Positions 53,565 to 62,271 of a DNA stretch of 64,000 nt are shown here, one piece after another. Position 1 is the first letter of the stretch. Each line of letters starts with the position of its first letter. Both the position numbers and the translations under genes were made by a program. The stretch covers positions 1 through 64,000 of the forward strand of contig JAFSVF010000019.1 of assembly GCA_017450205.1 (NCBI GenBank), written 5' to 3'. The stretch comes from Bacilli bacterium (GTDB lineage Bacteria; Bacillota_I; Bacilli_A; RF39; UBA660). Below the pieces are notes generated by a model, which saw only the letters and a program-made list of their open reading frames with translations, was not told the origin of the DNA and ran no database searches.

Positions 53565-53933
53565 ATGGCAAAATTAACTACAAAAGATATTATTGAATCA
53601 TTAAAAGAAATGACTATTCTTGAAGTTAAAGAATTAGTTGATGCAATGAAAGAAGAATTTGGTGTTGATCCAAGTGCTGTTGCTGTTGCTGCTGCACCAG
53701 CTGCTGCTGCTGAAGATGAAGGATCTTCTACTAAAACAGTTGTATTAAAAGACTGTGGAGCTTCTAAAATCCAAGTTATCAAAGTTTTAAGAGAAATCAC
53801 TGGATTAGGTTTAGTTGAAGCTAAAGGTTTAGCTGACAATGGTGGAAATGTTAAAGAAAACGTTCCTGCAGCTGAAGCTGAAGAAATTAAAGCTAAATTA
53901 GAAGAAGCTGGAGCTACTGTTGAATTAGCTTAA
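53565..53933 (+). CDS. rplL: 50S ribosomal protein L7/L12
   Basis: 122 residues, AAGGAGG upstream. An N-terminal dimerisation domain ([27 protein letters not shown]), an Ala-rich hinge ([13 protein letters not shown]) and a C-terminal domain [33 protein letters not shown]. The stalk recruits EF-G, EF-Tu and IF2. In the factor-contact helix the usual GLKEAKD is GLVEAKG: a Lys is Val and an Asp is Gly, unlike the consensus, while K70, R73 and the later K84 equivalents are kept. Confidence 0.97.
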   Translation: MAKLTTKDIIESLKEMTILEVKELVDAMKEEFGVDPSAVAVAAAPAAAAEDEGSSTKTVVLKDCGASKIQVIKVLREITGLGLVEAKGLADNGGNVKENVPAAEAEEIKAKLEEAGATVELA

Positions 53934-53951
53934 TTGATTCTATAATAATTA

Positions 53952-53979
53952 AAGACTTCTACAAAGAAGTCTTTTTTTG
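53952..53979 (+). terminator. Terminator after rplL
   Basis: AAGACTTCT/AGAAGTCTT (53952-53960 with 53965-53973), loop ACAA, T7. rpoB and rpoC do not follow. Confidence 0.85.
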
Positions 53980-54004
53980 TTATATAATTAGTTTGGTGAT
54001 TGAT

Positions 54005-54346
54005 ATGAGTAAAAAATTTATAATTGCTTGGGTATTTTTTATTGTTACTTTATTAGGGTGCTTTTTATATATAGGTTTTAATAAAGATAAAAAAAATAAT
54101 GAATATTATAAATTGGAAAATAGTTTGAAAGAAGCTACATCTGTTTATATGACAACTAATTCATTTAATTTAAATAATGGCGATTCAATGAAAATCGATA
54201 TAAATGATTTGGTTCCTGCTTTTACAGATACTAAAGATACTAAAAATGATAAGTGCGAAGGCTATGTTTTAGTTAGTAAAGATAAGAATAAAACTACATA
54301 TAAGACATATTTAACTTGCAATAATTATAAAACGTTAAAAGATTAG
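54005..54346 (+). CDS. Small anchored protein, possibly pilin-like
   Basis: 113 residues from the ATG at 54005, with GGTGATTGAT upstream. A hydrophobic N-terminus (FIIAWVFFIVTLLGCFLYIGF) runs straight into a charged helix YYKLENSLKEATSVYMT, then a short globular part with two Cys (KCEGY, LTCNN). The pattern of a hydrophobic N-terminal helix continued by an amphipathic one recalls pseudopilins, but no prepilin cleavage site is visible. LLGC could be a lipobox, though the following residues are hydrophobic. It occupies the place where rpoB/rpoC usually lie. Confidence 0.5.
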   Translation: MSKKFIIAWVFFIVTLLGCFLYIGFNKDKKNNEYYKLENSLKEATSVYMTTNSFNLNNGDSMKIDINDLVPAFTDTKDTKNDKCEGYVLVSKDKNKTTYKTYLTCNNYKTLKD

Positions 54347-54377
54347 TGAAAATAGTGCGTAAAACCGCAAAAAAATG

Positions 54378-54406
54378 TTGAAATCACTATATTTATGTGT
54401 TATATT
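54378..54406 (+). promoter_or_regulatory. str operon promoter
   Basis: TTGAAA (54378-54383), 17 bases, TATATT (54401-54406), with TATGTGT directly before the -10, an extended -10. Confidence 0.7.
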
Positions 54407-54414
54407 AAGCATGC

Positions 54415-54503
54415 ATTTGGAATTAATCTGAATTTTTTCAGATTTAATTTTATAAATGAATTGACACACCAGGATGTGTGCTCATAGAAAGGAATTTACA
54501 TTT
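54415..54503 (+). promoter_or_regulatory. rpsL leader with two hairpins
   Basis: AATCTGA/TCAGATT with a T-rich loop, and CACAC/GTGTG around CAGGAT (54464-54479), lie between the start point and the rpsL ATG. S7 or S12 autoregulation in this place is known in other bacteria; here it is only positional inference. Confidence 0.4.
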
Positions 54504-54920
54504 ATGACTACAGTTAATCAATTAGTTAAAAAAGGTAGAGGTAAAAAGATTAGAAAGAGTAAATCTCCAGTGTTAACATTTGGTTTTAACTCAATGGAAA
54601 AGAAATCAACTAATACTAACCATCCACAAATGCGTGGCGTTTGTACTAAAGTTGGTACTAAAACTCCAAAGAAACCAAACTCAGCATTAAGAAAATTTGC
54701 TCGTGTTAAACTTTCAAACGGAAGAGAAGTAGATACTTATATTCCAGGTGAAGGACACAATCTACAAGAACATAGCGTTGTATTAATTAGAGGTGGACGT
54801 GTTAAAGACTTAATCGGTGTACGTTATCATGTAGTACGTGGTGCACTTGATACTCAAGGTGTTAACGATCGTAAACAAGCTAGATCTAAATACGGTGCTA
54901 AAAAACCAAAAACTAAATAA
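54504..54920 (+). CDS. rpsL: 30S ribosomal protein S12
   Basis: 138 residues from the ATG at 54504, with AGAAAGGAA upstream; an open frame begins at 54474 but has no sensible start. [74 protein letters not shown] are canonical. The otherwise invariant KDLPGVRYH is KDLIGVRYH: the Pro is Ile104. Mutations of this Pro cause streptomycin resistance or dependence in E. coli. The PKKPN loop is intact. S12 controls decoding accuracy at the A site. Confidence 0.97.
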   Translation: MTTVNQLVKKGRGKKIRKSKSPVLTFGFNSMEKKSTNTNHPQMRGVCTKVGTKTPKKPNSALRKFARVKLSNGREVDTYIPGEGHNLQEHSVVLIRGGRVKDLIGVRYHVVRGALDTQGVNDRKQARSKYGAKKPKTK

Positions 54921-54942
54921 AAAATATTAAGGAGGAAAAAAG

Positions 54943-55410
54943 ATGCGTAAAAATCGTGCTGTAAAACGTGACGTATTACCAGATCCTATATACAATTCTA
55001 AAGTTGTTACTAGACTTATCAACGGTTTAATGATCGGTGGTAAAAAAGGTACTGCTGAAAAGATTTTATATGGTGCATTTGATATTATAAAAGAAAAGAC
55101 TGGTCAAGAACCTATCGAAGTTTACGAAAAAGCTTTAGAAAATATTAGACCAGTACTTGAACTTAAGTCTAGACGTGTTGGTGGAGCTAACCTTTCAGTT
55201 CCAGTTGAAGTTAATGACGATAGAGCTCAAACTTTAGCTTTAAGATGGTTAGTTAACTATTCTAGATTAAGATCAGGTAAAACTATGGCTGAAAAATTAG
55301 CCTATGAAATTATTGATGCTTCTAACGGTATTGGTGGAAGTGTTAAAAAACGTGAGGACACTCATAAGATGGCTGAAGCTAACAAGGCTTTCGCTCATTA
55401 TAGATGGTAG
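54943..55410 (+). CDS. rpsG: 30S ribosomal protein S7
   Basis: 155 residues, AAGGAGG upstream. [62 protein letters not shown] and [21 protein letters not shown] are canonical. It initiates assembly of the 30S head. Second gene of the str operon. Confidence 0.98.
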   Translation: MRKNRAVKRDVLPDPIYNSKVVTRLINGLMIGGKKGTAEKILYGAFDIIKEKTGQEPIEVYEKALENIRPVLELKSRRVGGANLSVPVEVNDDRAQTLALRWLVNYSRLRSGKTMAEKLAYEIIDASNGIGGSVKKREDTHKMAEANKAFAHYRW

Positions 55411-55419
55411 GAGAAAATT

Positions 55420-57492
55420 ATGGCTAGAGATATTCCAATTGATCATTTAAGAAATTTCGGTATCATGGCTCACATCGATGCTGTAAAAACTACTACAACT
55501 GAAAGAATCTTATTCTTAACAGGTAAGACTCATAAAATTGGTGAAACACATGATGGTGAATCACAAATGGACTGGATGGAACAAGAAAAAGAAAGAGGTA
55601 TTACTATTACTTCAGCAGCTACTACTTGCTACTGGAATGGTTATAGATATAATATCATCGATACTCCAGGACACGTAGACTTCACAATTGAAGTTCAAAG
55701 ATCTTTAAGAGTTTTAGACGGAGCAATTCTTTTACTAGATGCTAACGCTGGTGTTGAACCACAATCTGAAACTGTTTGGAGACAAGCAAATGAATTCGAT
55801 GTTCCAAGAATTATTTGTGCTAATAAGATGGGTAAAATTGGTGCTGACTTTTATATGTCTGTTCAATCAGTTAAAGATAGATTAGGTGCTAATGTTGCTC
55901 CTATTGAAATCCCTATTGGAGCTGAAGCTGACTTTGCTGGTGTTGTTAACCTAGTAAACATGAAAGCTTATATGTTCAATGGAGATGAATTAGAAACATT
56001 AACAGAAACTGAAATTCCAGTTGATATGAAGGACAAAGCTGAAGAATGGAGAATGAATTTAATTGATGCAGTTTCAACTTTTGATGATGAATTAATGATG
56101 GATTTCCTTGATGGAAAAGAAATCGGTATTGATCAATTAAAAGCTGCTATCAGAAAAGCTACTTTAAGTGCAAAATTCTTCCCAATGTTATGCTCTGATG
56201 CGTTAGCTAATAAAGGTATTAGACTTGTATTAGACGCAGTTATTGATTATTTACCAGCTCCAACTGATGTTGCTGCTATTGAATGTACTGATAAAGATGG
56301 TAATACAGTAGAAAGACATCCTAGTGATTCTGAACCATTTACTGCATTAGCATTCAAAATCATGACTGACCCATTCGTAGGTAGATTATCATTCTTCAGA
56401 GTTTATTCTGGAGTATTAACAAGCGGTTCTTATGTATTAAACTCAACTAAGGGTGAAAAAGAAAGAATCGGACGTATTCTTCAAATGCATGCTAACAATA
56501 GAACTGAAATTACTGAAGTTCATGCAGGTGAAATTGCTGCTGCAGTAGGATTAAAGAATACTACAACAGCTGATACATTATGTGATGAAAAGAAACCATG
56601 TATCATGAAGGGTATGGAATTCCCAGAACCAGTTATCGATATCGCTATTGAACCAAAATCAAAAGGTGATCAAGATAAGATGGCTATCGCAATTCAAAAA
56701 TTAGTAGAAGAAGATCCAACATTAAGAGTTAAGACCGATTCTGAAACTGGTCAAACAATTCTTTCTGGTATGGGAGAACTTCACTTAGATGTTATTGTTG
56801 ATAGAATGAGAAGAGAATTTGGTGTTGAAGTTAACCAAGGTAGACCACAAGTTGCTTACAGAGAAACTATTACTGTAGCAGCTGACTGTGATGCTAAATA
56901 TGTTAAACAATCAGGTGGACGTGGACAATACGGACATGTTGTTATCAAATTCGAACCAAATCCTGGTAAAGGATATGAATTCGTTGATGAAGTTGTTGGT
57001 GGTGTAGTTCCTAGAGAATATATCCCAGTAACTGACAAAGGATTACAAGAAGCTATGGCTGGTGGTATCCTTGCAGGATATCCAGTTGTAGATATTAAAG
57101 CTACATTACATGATGGTTCTTACCATGAAGTAGACTCATCAGAAATGGCATTTAAAGTTGCTGCTTCTATGGCTCTTAAGATGGCTAAGGATAAATGTAA
57201 AGCTGTATTACTTGAACCAATAATGAAAGTTGTAGTTGACGTACCAGATGAATACGTTGGTAACGTTATGGGAGACTTAACTTCAAGAAGAGGAAGACCA
57301 ATGGGTCAAGAATCTTTAGGAACTGCAACTAGAATTACTGCTATGGTTCCACTATCAGAAATGTTTGGTTACATGACTGATTTACGTAGTAATACTCAAG
57401 GTAGAGGAGCTTATCAAATGTTCAAAGATCATTATGAAGAAGTTCCAAAATCAATCGCTGAAGAAATCATTAAGAAAAACAGCGCTAATTAA
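55420..57492 (+). CDS. fusA: Elongation factor G with altered nucleotide-binding motifs
   Basis: 690 residues, the normal length, in its normal place after rpsG. EF-G drives translocation. Domain II ([17 protein letters not shown]), domain IV ([33 protein letters not shown]) and domain V ([32 protein letters not shown]) are canonical, as are G2 [11 protein letters not shown] and G3 DTPGH (81-85). But the P-loop AHIDAGKT reads AHIDAVKT (V22, codon GTA at 55483), G4 NKMD reads NKMG (G138, GGT at 55831), and G5 CGSAF reads CSDAL (D260, GAT at 56197). All three substitutions hit the nucleotide pocket. It may be deficient in GTP binding, or the changes may be compensated. Confidence 0.95.
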   Translation: MARDIPIDHLRNFGIMAHIDAVKTTTTERILFLTGKTHKIGETHDGESQMDWMEQEKERGITITSAATTCYWNGYRYNIIDTPGHVDFTIEVQRSLRVLDGAILLLDANAGVEPQSETVWRQANEFDVPRIICANKMGKIGADFYMSVQSVKDRLGANVAPIEIPIGAEADFAGVVNLVNMKAYMFNGDELETLTETEIPVDMKDKAEEWRMNLIDAVSTFDDELMMDFLDGKEIGIDQLKAAIRKATLSAKFFPMLCSDALANKGIRLVLDAVIDYLPAPTDVAAIECTDKDGNTVERHPSDSEPFTALAFKIMTDPFVGRLSFFRVYSGVLTSGSYVLNSTKGEKERIGRILQMHANNRTEITEVHAGEIAAAVGLKNTTTADTLCDEKKPCIMKGMEFPEPVIDIAIEPKSKGDQDKMAIAIQKLVEEDPTLRVKTDSETGQTILSGMGELHLDVIVDRMRREFGVEVNQGRPQVAYRETITVAADCDAKYVKQSGGRGQYGHVVIKFEPNPGKGYEFVDEVVGGVVPREYIPVTDKGLQEAMAGGILAGYPVVDIKATLHDGSYHEVDSSEMAFKVAASMALKMAKDKCKAVLLEPIMKVVVDVPDEYVGNVMGDLTSRRGRPMGQESLGTATRITAMVPLSEMFGYMTDLRSNTQGRGAYQMFKDHYEEVPKSIAEEIIKKNSAN

Positions 57493-57578
57493 GAATAATG
57501 CTTGATTTTAAATTAAGTATTAGATAAAATATATTTGTTAATTTAATAACAAAAAATTAAAGGAAAGAGGAAATTTTT

Positions 57579-58754
57579 ATGGCAAGAGAAAAATTTGACC
57601 GTAGTAAACCACACGTTAATATTGGTACTATCGGACACGTTGACCATGGTAAAACTACTTTAACTGCTGCTATTTCTAAATTATTCTCAAAAGGAACAGA
57701 AGTTAAAGATTACTCACAAATCGACAGTGCTCCAGAAGAACAAGCACGTGGTATTACTATAAACACTGCTCATATCGAGTATGAAACAGAAAAGAGACAT
57801 TATGCTCACGTTGACTGTCCAGGACACGCTGACTATGTTAAAAACATGATCACTGGTGCTGCTCAAATGGACGGAGCTATCCTAGTTGTATCTGCAGCTG
57901 ATGGATGCATGCCTCAAACTAGAGAACATATTTTACTTGCAAGACAAGTTGGTGTTCCAAAAATCGTAGTTTTCATGAACAAAACTGACCAAGTTGATGA
58001 TCCAGAAATCTTAGACTTAGTTGAAATGGAAATCAGAGAATTATTAGGAGAATATGGATTCGATGATAATTGTCCAATTATCAAAGGTTCTGCATTAAAA
58101 GCTATCGAAGGAGATCCTGCTAATGAACAAGCTGTTAGAGATTTAATGGCTGCAGTTGATGAATACATTGATACTCCAGCTAGAGATACTGATAAACCAT
58201 TCTTAATGTCAATTGAAGACGTATTCACTATTTCAGGACGTGGAACAGTTGTTACTGGACGTGTTGAACGTGGTGTATTAAATTTAAATGATGAAGTTGA
58301 AATCGTTGGTATTAAAGACACTCAAAAATCAGTAGTTACTGGTATTGAAATGTTCAGAAAATCATTAGATTTCGCTCAAGCAGGAGACAACGCTGGTGTT
58401 CTTTTAAGAGGAATCTCTAGAGATGACGTTGAAAGAGGACAAGTTTTAGCTAAACCAGGTTCAGTTACTCCACACAAGAAATTTAAATGTTCTGTATATG
58501 TATTAAATAAAGAAGAAGGTGGAAGACATACTCCATTCTTCACAAACTACAGACCACAATTCTATTTCAGAACTACAGACGTTACTGGTGTTATTGAATT
58601 ACCAGCTGGTGTAGAAATGGTTATGCCTGGTGATAACGTTGAATTCGACGTTGAATTAATCACTTCTGTAGCACTTGAAAAAGGAACTAGATTCGCTATC
58701 CGTGAAGGTGGTAGAACAGTTGGTTCTGGTGTAGTTTCAGAAATTATAGACTAA
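57579..58754 (+). CDS. tuf: Elongation factor Tu
   Basis: 391 residues. All G motifs are intact: [35 protein letters not shown] and GSALKA. Domains II and III ([26 protein letters not shown]) are canonical. One small oddity is [13 protein letters not shown], with Cys where Pro is usual. It delivers aminoacyl-tRNA. Its normal nucleotide pocket contrasts with the altered one of EF-G just upstream and argues against a low-quality assembly in this stretch. Confidence 0.98.
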   Translation: MAREKFDRSKPHVNIGTIGHVDHGKTTLTAAISKLFSKGTEVKDYSQIDSAPEEQARGITINTAHIEYETEKRHYAHVDCPGHADYVKNMITGAAQMDGAILVVSAADGCMPQTREHILLARQVGVPKIVVFMNKTDQVDDPEILDLVEMEIRELLGEYGFDDNCPIIKGSALKAIEGDPANEQAVRDLMAAVDEYIDTPARDTDKPFLMSIEDVFTISGRGTVVTGRVERGVLNLNDEVEIVGIKDTQKSVVTGIEMFRKSLDFAQAGDNAGVLLRGISRDDVERGQVLAKPGSVTPHKKFKCSVYVLNKEEGGRHTPFFTNYRPQFYFRTTDVTGVIELPAGVEMVMPGDNVEFDVELITSVALEKGTRFAIREGGRTVGSGVVSEIID

Positions 58755-58772
58755 TTCTTGAAATTATAAATA

Positions 58773-58800
58773 AAAACTCAACATTGTTGAGTTTTTTTTA
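58773..58800 (+). terminator. Terminator of the str operon
   Basis: AACTCAAC/GTTGAGTT (58775-58782 with 58786-58793) and a T8 run. Confidence 0.8.
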
Positions 58801-58837
58801 TTTTTCTTAAATAGTATAATGATAATAGGTGAATACA

Positions 58838-59719
58838 ATGTTAGATAGAACTAAAGTATATTTAAAAAGAAAGAATGCTGGACCTAGATTTGTTGTTTTA
58901 ATTATGTTTTCTTTTGTTGTTGCACTTATTTATAATGCCTACATTGTTCCTAACAATGTAGTATGTGGTGGAATGTCAGGCCTTGCTTTAGTTATTAACA
59001 AATTATTTCCTGTAGATCCTATATTTTATATGAATATTTTATCAGTAATTACTTTGATGTTAGGTGTATTATTCCTTGGATTAAAAGAAACTGGATATGG
59101 TATTGTTGGATATTTAGTTTATATATTATGTGTTAATATTACAGCTCCGATTGCTAAATATTTTGTTTTAGATTTTGATAGTGTATTTTTGAATACAATA
59201 GTATATGCTTTTATAAGAGGTCTTGCTTTTGGATTTATTTATAGAACTGGATTTAATACTGCTGGAACGGATACTATTGTGGAAATATTAAAAAAGTATA
59301 GAAAGAAACCAATTGGTTATTTAAGTAATATTATAAATGGCGCAATTATAATAAGTGGACTATTTGTATTTGGATTAGTTAATACAATTTATGCGATTAC
59401 ATTTTTAATATTTAATAATTTAATTTGCGATTATGTTTTAATTGGTTCTTCTGTTTATAAGATATGTTTTATTAGAAGTAAAGAATTTGATAAAGTAGTA
59501 GATTATTTACAAGAAGAGATTGGATCTAGTTATACAATTCTAGATTCTACGAATGGAATTGGAATCTTAAATAGAAAAATAATCATGTGTGTAGTTCCTA
59601 GTACTAAATTTATCGATTTACGGAAAAAACTTATTAAAATAGATAAAAAAATATGGATAGTATCAAATGACTGTTATTCCCTAGAAGGTGGTACGGTTGA
59701 GAGTTTATTATTGGTATAA
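58838..59719 (+). CDS. YitT family membrane protein (DUF161 + DUF2179)
   Basis: 293 residues from the ATG at 58838, with ATAGGTGAA upstream. Five or six helices (FVVLIMFSFVVALIYNAYIV, then PNNVVCGGMSGLALVINKLF, GTDTIVEIL) form the YitT domain; the soluble C-terminal DUF2179 part (EEIGSSYTILDSTNGIGI...VVPSTKFIDLRKKL) is typical. Function unknown for the family. It follows the tuf terminator and is a separate unit. Confidence 0.88.
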   Translation: MLDRTKVYLKRKNAGPRFVVLIMFSFVVALIYNAYIVPNNVVCGGMSGLALVINKLFPVDPIFYMNILSVITLMLGVLFLGLKETGYGIVGYLVYILCVNITAPIAKYFVLDFDSVFLNTIVYAFIRGLAFGFIYRTGFNTAGTDTIVEILKKYRKKPIGYLSNIINGAIIISGLFVFGLVNTIYAITFLIFNNLICDYVLIGSSVYKICFIRSKEFDKVVDYLQEEIGSSYTILDSTNGIGILNRKIIMCVVPSTKFIDLRKKLIKIDKKIWIVSNDCYSLEGGTVESLLLV

Positions 59720-59757
59720 TAATAGATATATATGATATAATTAACGAGGTGAATCTT

Positions 59758-60954
59758 ATGAATGATGAAAATACAATGATTAGAGAAATGCTTAACAAAA
59801 TGGATGATGTAGAAACTAATGATGTCGAAGAAAATGAAGATATTGAAGTTTTTGATGATGACATTGTTGAGAACATTACTGAAGAAAAAGATGAAGATGT
59901 TGAGACATTTGATGATTCTGAGGTTGAAACATTAGATAATGTAGAAATGTCAGTAAAAAGTGAAACGCCTGTTGTAGAAGATGCACCTGCGGTTGAGATT
60001 CCTGAAGTTGAAGTATCAAGTGATACTACTGAAGATGGAATGCCTAGTATGATAAAGATGTATGGAGAAGTTTTAACTGATAAAGAGTATATAACTAATC
60101 CAGCTATTGCTAGAGATGAAGAAATAAACAGGATGATTCTTGCTTTAATTACACCTGATAAGAGTGCTTTATTAGTTGGTAAACCTGGTATTGGTAAAAC
60201 TGCTTTAGTTGAAGGTTTAGCTTATAGAATACATACTAATACTGTACCTGCAGCTATTAGCGGATGGAGAATTATTAAGATAAATATTCCAGCATTACTT
60301 GGTAAGATTAATGTTAATGGTGCTGAAGTATCTAAATTACAATTATTAATAAATGAAATTGATAAAGTTGAAAAGACAATTCTATTTATAGATGAGGTTC
60401 ATTTATTAGTTTCTAAAAATGGAACAGCATTAGATTTAGACTTTGCTAATATGTTAAAACCTTACTTAGACCGTGGTAGAATTTTAATGATCGGTGCTAC
60501 TACTTCTGAAGAATATGAAGCTTATATTTTAAGAGATAGAGCATTTGTAAGACGTTTTATTAAAATAGATATTGCTGAACTTACAGGAGATAATGTTGTT
60601 AAAGTATTATTAGGTACTGTTCCTAAGTTTGAAAATAAAATGGGTGTTAAGATGGCATATACTGATTTTCAACAAGAAAAACTATATGAATGGGTAGTTA
60701 GAAATACTGTTGAAGAAAATCGTATATATGAAGTACAAAATAGATATCCAGATATATGTTTAACTATTATTTCAAGTGCATTTTCTTATGCTTTATTTGA
60801 AGGAAGTCCAACTGTACAAATTAAACACTTCTATTTAGCTATGAAGAATACTAATACGATTTATCCTGATAGAATTAAGAAAGCATTAGATGATTTTAAG
60901 GCTACATTTGCTACATGGTTAATTAATGAAGGTATTGATCCAAATTTAATTTAA
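59758..60954 (+). CDS. Stand-alone Clp/Hsp100-type AAA+ ATPase with acidic N-terminus
   Basis: 398 residues from the ATG at 59758 (GAGGTGAATCTT upstream). An acidic low-complexity N-terminus of about 95 residues (DDDIVENITEEKDEDVETFD) replaces the Clp-N domain. One AAA+ domain follows: VGKPGIGKTALVEGLAYRI (Walker A 141-148), ILFIDEVHLL (Walker B, D212 E213), IGATTSEEYEAYILRDRAFVRRF (sensor 1 and Arg finger). It matches ClpB/ClpC D1. There is no second AAA+ domain and no ClpP-binding loop. It may be a specialised remodelling ATPase; partner unknown. Confidence 0.8.
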   Translation: MNDENTMIREMLNKMDDVETNDVEENEDIEVFDDDIVENITEEKDEDVETFDDSEVETLDNVEMSVKSETPVVEDAPAVEIPEVEVSSDTTEDGMPSMIKMYGEVLTDKEYITNPAIARDEEINRMILALITPDKSALLVGKPGIGKTALVEGLAYRIHTNTVPAAISGWRIIKINIPALLGKINVNGAEVSKLQLLINEIDKVEKTILFIDEVHLLVSKNGTALDLDFANMLKPYLDRGRILMIGATTSEEYEAYILRDRAFVRRFIKIDIAELTGDNVVKVLLGTVPKFENKMGVKMAYTDFQQEKLYEWVVRNTVEENRIYEVQNRYPDICLTIISSAFSYALFEGSPTVQIKHFYLAMKNTNTIYPDRIKKALDDFKATFATWLINEGIDPNLI

Positions 60955-60960
60955 TATTAA

Positions 60961-60990
60961 AACCTCTAACTAATTGTTAGAGGTTATTTT
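60961..60990. terminator. Bidirectional terminator
   Basis: AACCTCTAAC/GTTAGAGGTT (60961-60970 with 60976-60985) between convergent genes; T-rich downstream. Confidence 0.7.
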
Positions 60991-61908
60991 TATTCCTTGA
61001 TAAGTATTTCTTTTAACCATTTCTTTATCAATGTCATTTAGTACACAAAACTTTTTTAATAACCATGTTGGTTCGATAAGGTCTTCTTTTACTGGATCAC
61101 CAGTGATTCTTGCAATAACTATATTTTCATCTAAATATTCAAGTTGTGATATTACTATATCTATATATTCTTCCTTAGGTAATATATGAAAAGGATTCTC
61201 TTCATACATTTTAGCTAATTTAGTATTTTTGGTTACGTGTAGCATATGTATTTTTATTCCATCAATTTTTAGATTGTTAAGATATTTAACTGTTTCAATC
61301 ATATCTTCTTTTGTTTCGCCAGGTAAACCATTAATTATATGTACATATACGTTTATATTTCTTCTTTTTAATTCTTTGTAACAATCTTCAAATTCTTTTG
61401 TTGTGTGTCCTCGATTAATTATATTTAAAGTTTTTTCATGAATTGTTTGAAGCCCTAATTCAATAGTTAAGAAAGTTCTTTTAGATAGTTCTTCGATATA
61501 ATCATAAATTTCAGTATTAAAGCAATCTGGACGAGTTGCAATCGAAATACCAACAACACCTGGTAGATTAAGGACTGATTCGTATTTTTCTTTTAATTCA
61601 TCAACTGAACCATAAGTATTGGAATTCGCTTGGAAGTAGGCAATATATTTTGCTTCAGGCCATTTCTTAAGCATAATATCTCTTACTTCATTAAATTGCT
61701 TAACTAAGTTATCTTTTATATTACCTGCAAAGTCTCCAGATCCACTAGGTGAACAATATATACATCCACCAATTCCTTTGGTGCCATCTTTATTAGGACA
61801 TGTGAATCCTCCATTTAAAGATACTTTAAATACTTTAGAATTAAACTTTTGTTTATAAAAATAATTTAATGTATAATAACGCTTGTTATCTAATGTGTTT
61901 TTAAACAT
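60970..61908 (-). CDS. Radical SAM protein of the YtqA/YhcC (TIGR01212) family
   Basis: 312 residues from the ATG at 61908, with TAGGTGATT upstream. The Fe-S cysteines are C37, C49 and C52 in GFTCPNKDGTKGIGGCIYC, the long-spaced motif specific to this family. YIAYFQANSNTYGS, GISIATRPDCF, ELGLQTIHE and YVHIINGLPGETKEDM are also diagnostic. In B. subtilis the homologue YtqA (MnmL) has been linked to tRNA wobble-uridine modification. Cytoplasmic. A single gene. Confidence 0.92.
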   Translation of the reverse strand: MFKNTLDNKRYYTLNYFYKQKFNSKVFKVSLNGGFTCPNKDGTKGIGGCIYCSPSGSGDFAGNIKDNLVKQFNEVRDIMLKKWPEAKYIAYFQANSNTYGSVDELKEKYESVLNLPGVVGISIATRPDCFNTEIYDYIEELSKRTFLTIELGLQTIHEKTLNIINRGHTTKEFEDCYKELKRRNINVYVHIINGLPGETKEDMIETVKYLNNLKIDGIKIHMLHVTKNTKLAKMYEENPFHILPKEEYIDIVISQLEYLDENIVIARITGDPVKEDLIEPTWLLKKFCVLNDIDKEMVKRNTYQGIKITSNN

Positions 61909-61972
61909 AAAAATCACCTAGGTGTATTTTATCATAATTAGAAAAAAATTGCTTATTTGTGTTAAAAAAATG

Positions 61973-62000
61973 TTGCAAATGAATAAACTTATGTTATAAT
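61973..62000 (+). promoter_or_regulatory. Promoter of the tRNA-Gly/tRNA-Asn pair
   Basis: TTGCAA (61973-61978), 16 bases, TATAAT (61995-62000) with TATGT before it. Confidence 0.7.
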
Positions 62001-62021
62001 TAATTATGTCGAGCAGGAAAT

Positions 62022-62095
62022 GCGGGTGTAGGTCAATGGTAGACTTCCAGCCTTCCAAGCTGATTACGTGAGTTCGATTCTCATCACCCGCTCCA
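62022..62095 (+). tRNA. tRNA-Gly, anticodon TCC
   Basis: Acceptor GCGGGTG/CACCCGC, loop CTTCCAA with anticodon TCC (62054-62056), T-arm GTGAGTTCGATTCTCAT, discriminator T, encoded CCA. The anticodon stem CCAGC/GCTGA has one C-A mismatch at its outer pair. Confidence 0.95.
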
Positions 62096-62101
62096 TTTAA
62101 T

Positions 62102-62177
62102 GCCCAATTAGCTCAGTTGGTAGAGCGCGCGGCTGTTAACCGCTAGGTCGTAGGTTCGAGTCCTACATTGGGCGCCA
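62102..62177 (+). tRNA. tRNA-Asn, anticodon GTT
   Basis: Acceptor GCCCAAT/ATTGGGC (perfect), loop CTGTTAA with anticodon GTT (62135-62137), T-arm GTAGGTTCGAGTCCTAC, discriminator G, encoded CCA. Six bases after tRNA-Gly, so both come from one transcript. Confidence 0.95.
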
Positions 62178-62187
62178 GTTTGATATT

Positions 62188-62214
62188 AAAGGTTTCAATT
62201 TGAAACCTTTTTTA
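62188..62214 (+). terminator. Terminator of the tRNA pair
   Basis: AAAGGTTTCA/TGAAACCTTT (62188-62197 with 62201-62210) and a T run. Confidence 0.8.
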
Positions 62215-62271
62215 TTTTGTTGTTTAAAATACCTATTTTTGCTATACTTATATAAGAATAGGAGAATAGAT

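Noticed and set aside
53549-53839. Minus-strand frame inside rplL
   Set aside because: Shadow of the Ala-rich hinge of L7/L12.
54005-54346. Lipoprotein assignment from LLGC
   Set aside because: The Cys is followed by FLYIGF, still inside the hydrophobic helix, which is not typical of a processed lipobox.
55420-57492. fusA as a pseudogene or frameshifted copy
   Set aside because: The frame is intact over 690 codons, domains II-V are well conserved and the gene is in its operon. Only nucleotide-pocket residues deviate.
57914-58321. Antisense open frame of 135 codons inside tuf
   Set aside because: It is a shadow of the strongly coding tuf frame; composition is low-complexity and there is no ribosome binding site.
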